Source: Kangiella sp. (GTDB taxonomy: Bacteria > Pseudomonadota > Gammaproteobacteria > Enterobacterales > Kangiellaceae). Taken from it: a DNA stretch of 46,144 nucleotides. Position numbers and translations under genes: made by a program. The DNA is taken from the NCBI GenBank assembly GCA_028284185.1, contig JANQSG010000029.1, positions 1 to 46,144 of the forward strand. Direction: 5' to 3'. The notes below the pieces were generated by a model, which saw nothing but the letters and a program-made list of their open reading frames with translations, ran no database searches and was not told the origin of the DNA. Every line of letters starts with the position of its first letter. The first letter of the stretch is position 1. Positions 18,722-28,533 of the stretch are shown here, in pieces.

Positions 18722-19342
18722 ATGAGAACAATAGCATTTATATTGATAATTTTTTTAGCAGGGTGTAAAACTACCCAGCCCATCCAAGAGTCTCCTCTTC
18801 TGTTAAACCTAAGCTGGTCTCCTTACAATTCAAACCTACAGAAAGTAAACTATATAAATCACAAAAAGCCAATTACGTTAATATTTCCAACATTCGGTGG
18901 TTCAATTTTTGGAAATCCCTCACAGGAATTTACTACACTTGAAGTCGATAAAAACAATTTTACGTTAACTATTCCTGTCTATCTATCTAGTCGTGCCGAA
19001 AAAATGAGGCTTAGCGATGACTTAAAAATCAAACCTAATGGTACTAAATCTCTAAGAATTGCCACTTTTCACCATTACCCTGAGTATGGCAGCAATATTG
19101 GTGGAGGTTATTTTGCAAATAAGGCTAATGGAAATCCTTTACTTTTAATGTATTTTTCAAACCCTGTTTCGATTACTGGTACAGTATTGCATGATAACGA
19201 AAAATATATCCATGACATACAAACCTCTGAACAAGGCTGGTTTTGGCTAGAAGTTGTAGAAGTAGCCTCCAAACAGTTTGAAGTTAAAAAATATGCTGGA
19301 GATACTACTAATATAGAATTTGCAGCAATTCTAGCTCAATAA
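18722..19342 (+). CDS. Hypothetical lipoprotein, 206 residues
   Basis: The N-terminus MRTIAFILIIFLAGC is a classical lipoprotein signal with Cys at residue 15. The mature part is rich in Asn, aromatic and beta-branched residues, with no membrane segment, and I recognise no domain. AAAGGA six bases before the ATG gives a good start. It is AT-rich compared with its neighbours. It stands alone between divergent ltaE and structured repeat C, and may be a lineage-specific gene. Confidence 0.65.
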   Translation: MRTIAFILIIFLAGCKTTQPIQESPLLLNLSWSPYNSNLQKVNYINHKKPITLIFPTFGGSIFGNPSQEFTTLEVDKNNFTLTIPVYLSSRAEKMRLSDDLKIKPNGTKSLRIATFHHYPEYGSNIGGGYFANKANGNPLLLMYFSNPVSITGTVLHDNEKYIHDIQTSEQGWFWLEVVEVASKQFEVKKYAGDTTNIEFAAILAQ

Positions 19343-19345
19343 AAA

Positions 19346-19561
19346 CCCTTATATTTAGCTGAGCAAAGCAAAAGTAATAGCAATGGACATCATGGAAGAT
19401 GGCCATAATAAACTCCAGCGCATGGACGCGCTGTAGTTTATGGTGCGTTAAGTTACTTTAATTTGCGAAGGAAGCCGAAGGCCTAAATATTGGGGCGGAC
19501 TTCTTTGTTGGTTACTTTTTCTTGTCCGCGCAAGAAAAAGTAATTCGCTGAGGAGCGAAAA
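19346..19561 (+). repeat. Structured interspersed repeat, copy C
   Basis: Plus-orientation copy. Elements: flank TTTAGCTGAGCAAAGCAAAA...AATAGCAA; imperfect hairpin 1 GGACATC/GATGGCC (19385-19391 with 19398-19404); hairpin 2 with outer ATAAACT/AGTTTAT (19408-19414 with 19435-19441) and inner CAGCGC/GCGCTG (19416-19421 with 19428-19433); linker GGTGCGTTAAGT; mini-hairpin GCC-GAA-GGC (19474-19482); a 13-pair hairpin 3 (19512-19524 with 19531-19543); and terminal hairpin TCGCT-GAGG-AGCGA. It occupies about half of the 463-base gap 19343-19805. Confidence 0.85.
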
Positions 19562-19600
19562 GCTGACTTTTTAAGCCCTCTAGAGCTAAGAAATACTAGA

Positions 19601-19672
19601 TTCCGCATTCCTTAAAGGGATTTCCTTTGGTCACAGTGCGGAATGACACACTTGGATTCCCGCTTTCGCGGG
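19601..19672. repeat. Two short hairpin repeats beside copy C
   Basis: An inverted repeat TTCCGCA/TGCGGAA (19601-19607 with 19637-19643) is followed by CCCGC-TTTC-GCGGG (19659-19672), a relative of the hairpin at 8190-8209. Such GATTCCCGCTTTCGCGGG elements are common dispersed sequences in proteobacteria. No gene is visible in the rest of this gap. Confidence 0.5.
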
Positions 19673-19724
19673 CGACCAGAGGAAGTACCCGTGGTGAATG
19701 ACGAGCTTTAATAATTCAACTTTG

Positions 19725-19751
19725 GAAAAAAAGGCGCCAATTGGCACCTTT
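19725..19751 (-). terminator. Intrinsic terminator of icd
   Basis: On the minus strand AAAGGTGCC-AATT-GGCGCCTTT (one G-U pair) running into a T-run, about 55 bases after the icd stop. Confidence 0.85.
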
Positions 19752-19805
19752 AATTGAACGAGAGTTTTGCTCCTAGATCACTAGCATAGGAGCAAAAAGA
19801 CCGTT

Positions 19806-22070
<2,265 letters not shown>

Positions 22071-22102
22071 TTATGAAAGCCAGTGTCAAAATGTGTTTTA
22101 TT

Positions 22103-22136
22103 GATGGCGGACATTATACGGTAAAATATCGCCATC
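22103..22136. promoter_or_regulatory. Inverted repeat in the icd-rluE divergent region
   Basis: GATGGCG (22103-22109) and CGCCATC (22130-22136), perfect 7-base arms 20 bases apart, around a TATACGGT stretch that could hold a -10 box. It may be an operator or a hairpin in one leader; I cannot name a regulator. Confidence 0.35.
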
Positions 22137-22220
22137 TGCACCGCTATCCGGCGCTCATAGCCTGTAAAATTATAAAAATCCAGTTACAATGATCACAGCG
22201 ACAACTTACTTGATTAAATC

Positions 22221-22880
22221 TTGAACAAAAATAGTAAAAAATCATCAAACAAAGCTCAGCTGTTCTTGTTCAACAAGCCTTTCAATACCTTATGCCAGTT
22301 TACTGGCGAAGAAACTGATTCGACCCTTGCTAACTACATACCTATTCCCAAAATTTATGCCGCTGGGCGTTTGGATAAAGATTCGGAAGGTTTATTGCTA
22401 TTAACTGATAATGGGCAACTACAAGATAAAATTGCCAACCCTCAAAACAAAATGGAAAAGACCTATTGGGTACAGGTGGAAGGTGAGCCACTCAACAGCG
22501 ATTTAGAAGATTTACGTCATGGCATCAAAATCCAGAATTATGTCAGCAAACCCGCTCAAGTGAAGATTATCGATGCACCTAAAATTTGGCCACGAAACCC
22601 GCCTATTAGAGAACGCAAAAACATCCCAACCAGCTGGCTGGAAATCAAGATAAAAGAAGGGAAAAACCGCCAAGTACGTCGAATGACAGCAGCTATAGGC
22701 TTCCCTACCTTACGCTTGATTCGAGTAGCTATTGGCGAATGGCGACTTGAAGACTTACAGCCTGGAGAGTATCGAATGCTTGAAGTAGAAGCCCCTAAAC
22801 CCAATAACAAGAATCGAAGTTATACAAGATGGTCAAAAGCGCCAGCAAGAAAACATCAGTTTAGCCACAAATCAAAATAA
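22221..22880 (+). CDS. rluE: 23S rRNA pseudouridine synthase RluE
   Basis: This 219-residue RsuA/RluE-family synthase is close to E. coli RluE, which modifies U2457 of 23S rRNA. Catalytic motif GRLDKDSEGLLLLT has Asp at about 52; KTYWVQVEG, WPRNPPIRERKNIPTSWL and NRQVRRMTAAIGFPTLRLIR follow. No S4 domain is seen, as in RluE. The start is unsure: TTG at 22221 is the first possible codon after an in-frame stop at 22215 but lacks a ribosome site; TTG at 22266 would begin close to the E. coli N-terminus. The rluE-nudJ-mnmA-hflD order is as in E. coli, with icd divergent there too. Confidence 0.9.
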   Translation: MNKNSKKSSNKAQLFLFNKPFNTLCQFTGEETDSTLANYIPIPKIYAAGRLDKDSEGLLLLTDNGQLQDKIANPQNKMEKTYWVQVEGEPLNSDLEDLRHGIKIQNYVSKPAQVKIIDAPKIWPRNPPIRERKNIPTSWLEIKIKEGKNRQVRRMTAAIGFPTLRLIRVAIGEWRLEDLQPGEYRMLEVEAPKPNNKNRSYTRWSKAPARKHQFSHKSK

Positions 22881-22929
22881 GCTAGAATAGATCAATTGAC
22901 TAAAAAGTTTTTAGGATAAGTATCTTTTT

Positions 22930-23442
22930 ATGTTACCAGTGCATGTAACTGTTGCCGCAGTCATTGAAGGCAAAGGCAAACATCAAGGCAAGTTTTTAAT
23001 GGTAGAAGAGAAATCTTCTTCTGGAGCTATTGTTTTTAATCAACCTGCAGGCCATTTAGAAGATAATGAATCGCTGCAAGATGCCATTATGCGCGAAGTG
23101 TTGGAAGAAACAGGTATTAATTTTAAACCGACCGCTTTAGTCGGCACCTATTTACTGAACCCGGCGATCAATAAGCGCTATTACTTACGCTTTTGTTTTA
23201 CCGGTTATGTGTGTGGCGAAGGTACTTTAGAGCCTCAAGACAGCGATATTATTGCTGCTCACTGGATGAACAAAGAAGAAATCCTGAATATAATGCCGCA
23301 GCATCGTAGTGGCTTGATTGTGGACTGCTTACAAGACTATTTATCCGGTCAACGCTTTCCATTAAAGTCGCTATTGTTTAGTAACAATGAAAGCGCGCTG
23401 CAAACCAATGGTATTGAATTTTTAAAGCACTACAAACTATGA
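22930..23442 (+). CDS. nudJ: Nudix phosphohydrolase NudJ
   Basis: This 170-residue Nudix hydrolase has a complete box at residues 41-63: G-x5-E-x7-REVLEETG-I, where REVLEE supplies the magnesium ligands. E. coli NudJ (YmfB) hydrolyses nucleoside tri- and diphosphates and the thiamine precursor HMP-PP. Position between rluE and mnmA supports the assignment. AGGATAAG lies about 12 bases before the ATG. The stop overlaps mnmA as ATGA, so translation is coupled. Confidence 0.9.
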   Translation: MLPVHVTVAAVIEGKGKHQGKFLMVEEKSSSGAIVFNQPAGHLEDNESLQDAIMREVLEETGINFKPTALVGTYLLNPAINKRYYLRFCFTGYVCGEGTLEPQDSDIIAAHWMNKEEILNIMPQHRSGLIVDCLQDYLSGQRFPLKSLLFSNNESALQTNGIEFLKHYKL

Positions 23443-24548
23443 ATTTAAATAAACCCATACCCGAAACAAAGGTCATTGTCGGTATGTCTGGTGGGGTTGA
23501 CTCATCAGTTTCGGCTTTTCTGCTTAAAGAGCAAGGTTATCAAGTGGAAGGGTTATTTATGAAGAACTGGGAAGAGGATGATGATACGGAGTACTGTACT
23601 GCCGCCGAAGATTTAGCCGATGCTCAAGCAGTTTGTGAAAAATTAGCAATAAAGCTTCGCACCATCAATTTCGCGGCTGAATATTGGGATAATGTCTTTG
23701 AGTATTTTCTTGAGGAATATCGTGCCGGACGCACACCTAATCCTGATATTATGTGCAACAAAGAAATTAAATTTAAAGCTTTTCTCGATTATGCCCAGCT
23801 CTTAGGTGCCGACTATATCGCTACAGGCCATTATGTCAGACGTGGTGAAAAAGACGGTAAAGCCACTCTACTTCGTGGTCTGGATCCAAATAAAGACCAG
23901 TCTTATTTTTTATATGCAGTTAGTCATGACAAGATAGCCAAAACCTTGTTTCCTGTTGGCGATCTGGATAAACCTGATGTGCGCAGAATTGCCGAAGAAC
24001 AAGATTTGATTACGGCCAAGAAAAAAGATTCGACCGGTATTTGTTTTATTGGCGAACGTAAATTTACCGATTTTTTACAGCAATATTTACCAGCCCAGCC
24101 AGGCGATATTGAAACGCCTGAAGGTAAAGTTATTGGCCACCATAATGGCCTGATGTATCACACCTTAGGACAACGAAAAGGTTTAGGTATTGGCGGGATG
24201 GCAAATGCCAGTGAAGAACCCTGGTTTAGTGTGGATAAGGATTTGGAACGCAATGTTTTAATTGTTGCTCAGGGTCACACACATCCACTGTTAATGAGCG
24301 ACTCATTAATTGCCACTAAACTGGATTGGATTGCTGGTAAGGCTCCAGCAGATTCTTTTGAGTGCACTGCCAAAAATCGCTATCGACAACAAGATGTTAA
24401 TTGCCAGGTCACCTTGCAAACCGATGGACGCTGGCTGGTAGAATTTGAACAGCCAGAAAGAGCAGTAACTCCCGGACAATCAGTAGTGTTTTATCAAGAT
24501 GAGCTGTGTCTTGGTGGCGGAATCATTGATCAAATAAATAGAGTTTAA
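23439..24548 (+). CDS. mnmA: tRNA-specific 2-thiouridylase MnmA
   Basis: This 369-residue enzyme makes the 2-thio group of wobble U34 in tRNA-Glu, -Gln and -Lys, taking sulfur from the Tus relay. The ATP-binding PP-loop is GMSGGVDSS at 15-23; the catalytic cysteines are C106 ([12 protein letters not shown]) and C202 ([11 protein letters not shown]). The C-terminal beta-barrel is complete. It overlaps nudJ by 4 bases and is followed by hflD after one base. Confidence 0.98.
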   Translation: MNLNKPIPETKVIVGMSGGVDSSVSAFLLKEQGYQVEGLFMKNWEEDDDTEYCTAAEDLADAQAVCEKLAIKLRTINFAAEYWDNVFEYFLEEYRAGRTPNPDIMCNKEIKFKAFLDYAQLLGADYIATGHYVRRGEKDGKATLLRGLDPNKDQSYFLYAVSHDKIAKTLFPVGDLDKPDVRRIAEEQDLITAKKKDSTGICFIGERKFTDFLQQYLPAQPGDIETPEGKVIGHHNGLMYHTLGQRKGLGIGGMANASEEPWFSVDKDLERNVLIVAQGHTHPLLMSDSLIATKLDWIAGKAPADSFECTAKNRYRQQDVNCQVTLQTDGRWLVEFEQPERAVTPGQSVVFYQDELCLGGGIIDQINRV

Positions 24549-24549
24549 T

Positions 24550-25176
24550 ATGTTTTCTCAACAAACTAATTTCACTGATATTACTCTGGCACTAGCGGGA
24601 ATTTGTCAAGCGATAGATGGTGTTCAATCTATCGCGCGTAATGGTCAGGCTAACAAAGATGATATGAATAGCCTGTTTAAGGCAACACTTAAATTAGATG
24701 CCAAATCTACTGAAGATGTCTTTGGCAGCTATAAGGAACTTTATACTGGCTTTAAAACATTAATTGCACAATTATCCGGCTCAAAAACAGATGCTGATTT
24801 TGGACGTTATCTGATCAACATCATTAACCTGGAAAAGCAATTCTCCGATAATTCTAAAATGAATTCATTAATGGGCAGTCGTCTAAATCAAGCAAATCGT
24901 TTGTATCAATATAATGACTCAGAAGAATTTAACATGAATCTGGTTCAGCAGCTGGCGGAAACCTATAAAGATACTATTTCAACATTGGCGACCAAGATCC
25001 AGGTTACCGGCAATAGTAAATATCTTGAGCAAATCAATAATCAACACTATATAAGGGCCCTTCTGCTCGCAGCCATTCGCAGCGCGGTATTGTGGCGGCA
25101 AGTAGGTGGTAAAAAACGTCAGTTTATCTTCAGTAAAAATAAAATTATTGAAACCGCTAAGGCTTTTATAGCTTGA
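24550..25176 (+). CDS. hflD: HflD homologue (high frequency lysogenization protein family)
   Basis: This all-helical 208-residue protein has the family segments LAGICQAIDGVQSIARNG, LYQYN and the C-terminal HYIRALLLAAIRSAVLWRQVGG. In E. coli HflD is a peripheral membrane protein that binds phage lambda CII; its native role is unclear. The mnmA-hflD pair is conserved in gammaproteobacteria, but purB, which follows in E. coli, is absent here. It converges with the DUF2461 gene with seven bases between. Confidence 0.94.
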   Translation: MFSQQTNFTDITLALAGICQAIDGVQSIARNGQANKDDMNSLFKATLKLDAKSTEDVFGSYKELYTGFKTLIAQLSGSKTDADFGRYLINIINLEKQFSDNSKMNSLMGSRLNQANRLYQYNDSEEFNMNLVQQLAETYKDTISTLATKIQVTGNSKYLEQINNQHYIRALLLAAIRSAVLWRQVGGKKRQFIFSKNKIIETAKAFIA

Positions 25177-25183
25177 TTATTAT

Positions 25184-25858
25184 CTAGAAATTTAATTGCT
25201 GAGCCTCACAAAGAAATTTCATTAACGGCAAAGCTTTTTTATATTTCTTTGCCACAATTTTAACCAGTTCTTTGTCATACAACTCTTTTTTTGAAATGGC
25301 GCTAATTGCAATAAAATCCTTGCGTTTTAAATCTTCAATATTAGGGTGCTCTTTAGCATAACCACGCGGTGGATTGGTTAGGCTGCCTCCAACCAATTCA
25401 AATTCAGCATTAAAAGCTTTATTTGATTTTATTTTTTTCCAGGCTGACGGCGCCTGATCGATTAGCTCACGAATATTTCTTAACGCTTTGGATTCCGGAT
25501 GCCAAATTCCTGCTCCTAAAAAACACTCATCAGCAGCAATATGAAAATAAAAACCTGGTGCATGGACATCCTTACCTAGTTCATGGCGAAACTGAACTCC
25601 CACATTGGTTTTATAAGGTGTTTTATCTTTGGAAAAGCGGGTATCACGATAAGGTCGCATCATAGATCCCCCCACTTTCTTTGGAATAGCCAAAAAGTGC
25701 GGTGATAGCTTTTTAAGTTCGGGCCTGAATGCTTCAATAAAATTTAATGCAGGCTCTCTAACATTCGCTTCATAAGACTCTTTGTTATCATTGAACCACT
25801 CACGATTATTATTTTCTGCAAGCTGTCTTAAAAATTTTATGGTCTTTATACTAAACAA
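25184..25858 (-). CDS. DUF2461 family protein
   Basis: This 224-residue soluble protein shows the DUF2461/TIGR02453 features: FLRQLAENNNREWFNDNKESYE at the start, RPYRDTRFSKDKTPYKTNVGVQF and a GFYFHI...FLGAGIWHPES core. Biochemical function is unknown. The start is TTG at 25858 with AAGGAG seven bases upstream. It begins 11 bases after the PDZ-protein gene and may be the last member of the sigma-factor unit, although DUF2461 genes are widespread and need not share its role. Confidence 0.85.
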   Translation of the reverse strand: MFSIKTIKFLRQLAENNNREWFNDNKESYEANVREPALNFIEAFRPELKKLSPHFLAIPKKVGGSMMRPYRDTRFSKDKTPYKTNVGVQFRHELGKDVHAPGFYFHIAADECFLGAGIWHPESKALRNIRELIDQAPSAWKKIKSNKAFNAEFELVGGSLTNPPRGYAKEHPNIEDLKRKDFIAISAISKKELYDKELVKIVAKKYKKALPLMKFLCEAQQLNF

Positions 25859-25869
25859 ATCTTTTCTCC

Positions 25870-26730
25870 TTATAGTTCACATTTTCTATCAACCACTTTC
25901 CAAATTACTGGATCCCAATACTCTTCATTTCTTTGCTTATATCTATTTTTACTATCAAATTTAGCAGCTAAATAATAAGTTTTATTTGGCTCAATTTCAA
26001 TTTCAATTGGTTTTGCCCGATTTAAGGATTTCTTACGATAACGAATTTCCCTAAAAGGAATAAGCTCATGCATATAAAGAATATGCTTACCTGGCGTTAG
26101 CTTAATGGATTCACGACTTCTCAAAAGATTTTTTTCATTAATCTTAGAAAAATAAGTATTGTATAAACGTTTAGTCTCAGGCGGTGTAAAAAATACTGAA
26201 ACACGTCCGCAGGCTGAGTCAGATAAATTTCCATTATCAGTATTTTCTTGATTATCATTAAAAACACGTAATTGCCAGGCAGGAACTACAGTATCGGTAA
26301 CTTTATTGACTAATACCAATGATTGATTATCACGGAATACTTGTAACTTTAATTCATCTCCTGACTTTAGCTTAAAATCTTTTGTTGCATCAATTTTTTG
26401 ATCATTAATATTGAACACTTGAATTATATCGCCAGCAAGCAAACCCATAGATTCTGCCTGACTATCATGGGTAATCAACAATACGCGATTATCCTTATCA
26501 AGCACCGCGCCAAGAGAAGTTTGAAGTCCAGATTCTTGTTGGATGGTTATAGATAGTTGCTCTTCTTTAACACCCGCACGCTTTTCATATTCAACAATTT
26601 TTACCATAGTTCGGTTAATAGATTGCTTTAATTTTTCCGCAAGAACCTTCGCTTCTTTACTTTTAAAATCTGAAGCAAAAACATTTGCTTGAGTGACCCA
26701 TAAGCTTAAAAATAAAAGTAAATACTTCAC
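25870..26730 (-). CDS. Exported PDZ-domain protein in an ECF sigma operon
   Basis: A 286-residue periplasmic protein. Residues 1-19 form a Sec signal peptide ending VFA. A helical segment to about 50 is followed by a PDZ-like domain at about 70-130 (SLGAVLDKDNRVLLITHDSQ, then ESMGLLAGDIIQVFNIND). The C-terminal domain (about 170-286) carries GKHILYMHELIP and IEIEIEPNKTYYLAAKF, similar to beta-sandwich domains in envelope proteins. No protease triad is seen, so it may be a sensor or adaptor. The start is GTG with AGGAG six bases ahead. It follows the candidate anti-sigma gene by nine bases. I do not recognise a named family for the whole protein. Confidence 0.7.
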   Translation of the reverse strand: MKYLLLFLSLWVTQANVFASDFKSKEAKVLAEKLKQSINRTMVKIVEYEKRAGVKEEQLSITIQQESGLQTSLGAVLDKDNRVLLITHDSQAESMGLLAGDIIQVFNINDQKIDATKDFKLKSGDELKLQVFRDNQSLVLVNKVTDTVVPAWQLRVFNDNQENTDNGNLSDSACGRVSVFFTPPETKRLYNTYFSKINEKNLLRSRESIKLTPGKHILYMHELIPFREIRYRKKSLNRAKPIEIEIEPNKTYYLAAKFDSKNRYKQRNEEYWDPVIWKVVDRKCEL

Positions 26731-26739
26731 ATTTAACTC

Positions 26740-27249
26740 CTAAATTTGGTAGAGCCTGTTACTTGCAGAATAAATTTGCTGCAATTGTTCCAGTTTCTCT
26801 AACCGTTCATTGACTAAACCAAGTTTTTGTTTTGCCCCACCTCCAGATAGATACATTTCTTGCAACTGATAATCAAGCAAATTTATTTGTTCAAGAATCT
26901 GACTTACTTCTACAAAAATTCCTGGATTAAATTCAGATTTTTGCAGCTGATGCAATTCTTGCTCCTTAGTGTTTGATAAAAAAAGAGCCATTTGTAATTC
27001 CTTTTCATAGTTATGACCAGTTTCAAAATAAAGAAAACTTATTAATAATACTGAAGCAGCTACAGAAGCTCCTATCCAATTAAAACCTCGCCATTTTTTC
27101 GAGCTGATTTCTTTAGTTTTACTCGCACTATAATTTTCAATAAAACTTAAAATTTCTTCATCCGTTTTTGCAGATGGAAGCATTGACTGCATATTCATCA
27201 AATCTGCTTTTAATTTCGCTTCTATATTTTTCTCTTTCACTTTAATCAC
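26740..27249 (-). CDS. Candidate membrane-bound anti-sigma factor
   Basis: A 169-residue single-pass protein with a 55-residue charged N-terminal part, a membrane segment at 56-76 (FNWIGASVAASVLLISFLYF) and a C-terminal, probably periplasmic coiled coil (about 82-165, rich in Gln, Leu and Glu). This topology and its place directly after an ECF sigma gene are typical of anti-sigma factors. I see no zinc-binding HxxxCxxC motif and no clear RseA similarity, so the call rests on topology and context. GTG start, AAAAGG just ahead and overlapping the sigma stop codon region; translation is probably coupled. Confidence 0.6.
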   Translation of the reverse strand: MIKVKEKNIEAKLKADLMNMQSMLPSAKTDEEILSFIENYSASKTKEISSKKWRGFNWIGASVAASVLLISFLYFETGHNYEKELQMALFLSNTKEQELHQLQKSEFNPGIFVEVSQILEQINLLDYQLQEMYLSGGGAKQKLGLVNERLEKLEQLQQIYSASNRLYQI

Positions 27250-27257
27250 TCAACCTT

Positions 27258-27821
27258 TTAGTGGTGATTTAGACTGCCACTATAAGCACCCTTAGCTGAT
27301 AAATTATTGAGCTTTAATAAAGCTCGTCTATAGATTTGTTTAGAATTTGATTCACTAATGCCTAAAGTCTGAGCTACTTCATTATGAGTATAGCCTTCAA
27401 CTAGAAACATAATAACAACCAAACGCTCTCGCTCATTCAGACTTGCTAGATATTTCATCACATCGAAACTTGATTCCTGCATGTCAGTTACTAATTTTGG
27501 AGCTACCTGATCCCACTCTGTGGTAGTATCAAGCTCCACTTCTTTTGTTCTAGCATTCACATAATCAATAGCTGTGTGGTAACTGATGGCCTTAAGCCAG
27601 CCATTAAAACTTCTGGCTTCTTTCAAACTTGAAATTTTTAGCATCACCTTTTCAATCACTTGATGCAGCACATCTTCGGCAGCAGCTTTATCCAGTAAAA
27701 TGCGGTAAGCCATACTATAAATAGGCGATTTAAATTCATGATAAATATGTGCAATTGCAAACTTATCACCTTTTTGCGCTTTCTTTATAATGGATACTGG
27801 CAATTGTTTTGAAAAAGACAC
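27258..27821 (-). CDS. ECF-type RNA polymerase sigma factor
   Basis: This 187-residue sigma-70 family protein has only regions 2 and 4. Region 2 (about 12-90) includes GDKFAIAHIYHEFKSPIYSM, AEDVLHQVIEKVM and FNGWLKAISYHTAIDYVNAR. Region 4 (about 122-172) has LNERERLVVIMFLVEGYTHN and the helix-turn-helix EVAQTLGISESNSKQIYRRA. It would redirect RNA polymerase in response to an envelope signal passed by the next gene. The start is GTG with AAAGG five bases upstream. Only 46 bases separate it from the upstream CAP gene, so it could share its transcript or have its own promoter there. Confidence 0.88.
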   Translation of the reverse strand: MSFSKQLPVSIIKKAQKGDKFAIAHIYHEFKSPIYSMAYRILLDKAAAEDVLHQVIEKVMLKISSLKEARSFNGWLKAISYHTAIDYVNARTKEVELDTTTEWDQVAPKLVTDMQESSFDVMKYLASLNERERLVVIMFLVEGYTHNEVAQTLGISESNSKQIYRRALLKLNNLSAKGAYSGSLNHH

Positions 27822-27867
27822 AAAAACCTTTTTTTACCTTTACAATTTAGACCGCAGACAAGTTTCT

Positions 27868-28533
27868 TTAGTGACACTTATTTTCTTCTGCACAAATTTC
27901 TTTTTTATCAATTGGGGCAAAATAAATTACCCAATAGTCAATATGAGGGCTGCGCCATTTGTAATAATGAGCAACACCTAACTCTGTTTGATTTAAATAA
28001 TATGGATTCTCGCCTAAAAGATGAGTTTTATGAAGAAAAGAAGCTTGTAATGTCAACCAGGTATCTTCAGCCTCGGATTCACCGCCAAGAATAGCTTCCA
28101 CTGAGTTAAAACGCTCTATCTCTTCTTTTGGTAAAGGATAACCCGCTTTAATTAACTTTTCGTTAGGGCCGCCATCAACCCCTTTATGGCTAACCTTACC
28201 AGATTCAGCCATTTCTTTAGCTTTTTCCTGCGCAATTCTAGCTAATAAAGGATTACAGCGTATCAGGAGTCTTTGCTGTTCTGAATCCTGCACAATAAGT
28301 GCCGCCAATTGGCGCGCTTTATTGCTTAAGCCACACTGAGCAAAATTTGTTGGGTGTTGTTTTTCACTGGCTTTGTGTTGAGGCTTTAAGGGGGCAAGGC
28401 TTGCTTTTGAAGCATTAGCAAAGACGGCAGGTTCAGCAATTGCTGAACCTAATATTAAACACAAAAAAAGACTATTCAGATTCGGTTTCAAGCCTTTTAA
28501 TGTATAAATCTTGTTTGCTATAAGGTATTTCAA
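27868..28533 (-). CDS. Exported CAP-domain (SCP/YkwD-like) protein
   Basis: A signal peptide with a long n-region (hydrophobic LFLCLILGSAIA, then VFANA) is followed by a linker and a CAP domain with NPLLARIAQEKAKEMAESGK, VSHKGVDGGPNEKLIKAGY, a conserved Glu (VEAILGG) and HKTHLLGENPYY. Bacterial CAP proteins are secreted and of mostly unknown function. The start is uncertain: the frame opens with GTG at 28545, but TTG at 28533 has GAGG six bases upstream and is my choice. Either way it overlaps the mscS gene by more than 60 bases, so the two are transcribed together. Cysteines in the mature part could form disulfides. Confidence 0.75.
   Translation of the reverse strand: MKYLIANKIYTLKGLKPNLNSLFLCLILGSAIAEPAVFANASKASLAPLKPQHKASEKQHPTNFAQCGLSNKARQLAALIVQDSEQQRLLIRCNPLLARIAQEKAKEMAESGKVSHKGVDGGPNEKLIKAGYPLPKEEIERFNSVEAILGGESEAEDTWLTLQASFLHKTHLLGENPYYLNQTELGVAHYYKWRSPHIDYWVIYFAPIDKKEICAEENKCH

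Noticed and set aside
27841-27867. RpoE-like GAAACTT and TCTAAA boxes before the sigma gene
   Set aside because: The spacing between them is about 8 bases, far below the 15-19 needed for an ECF promoter.
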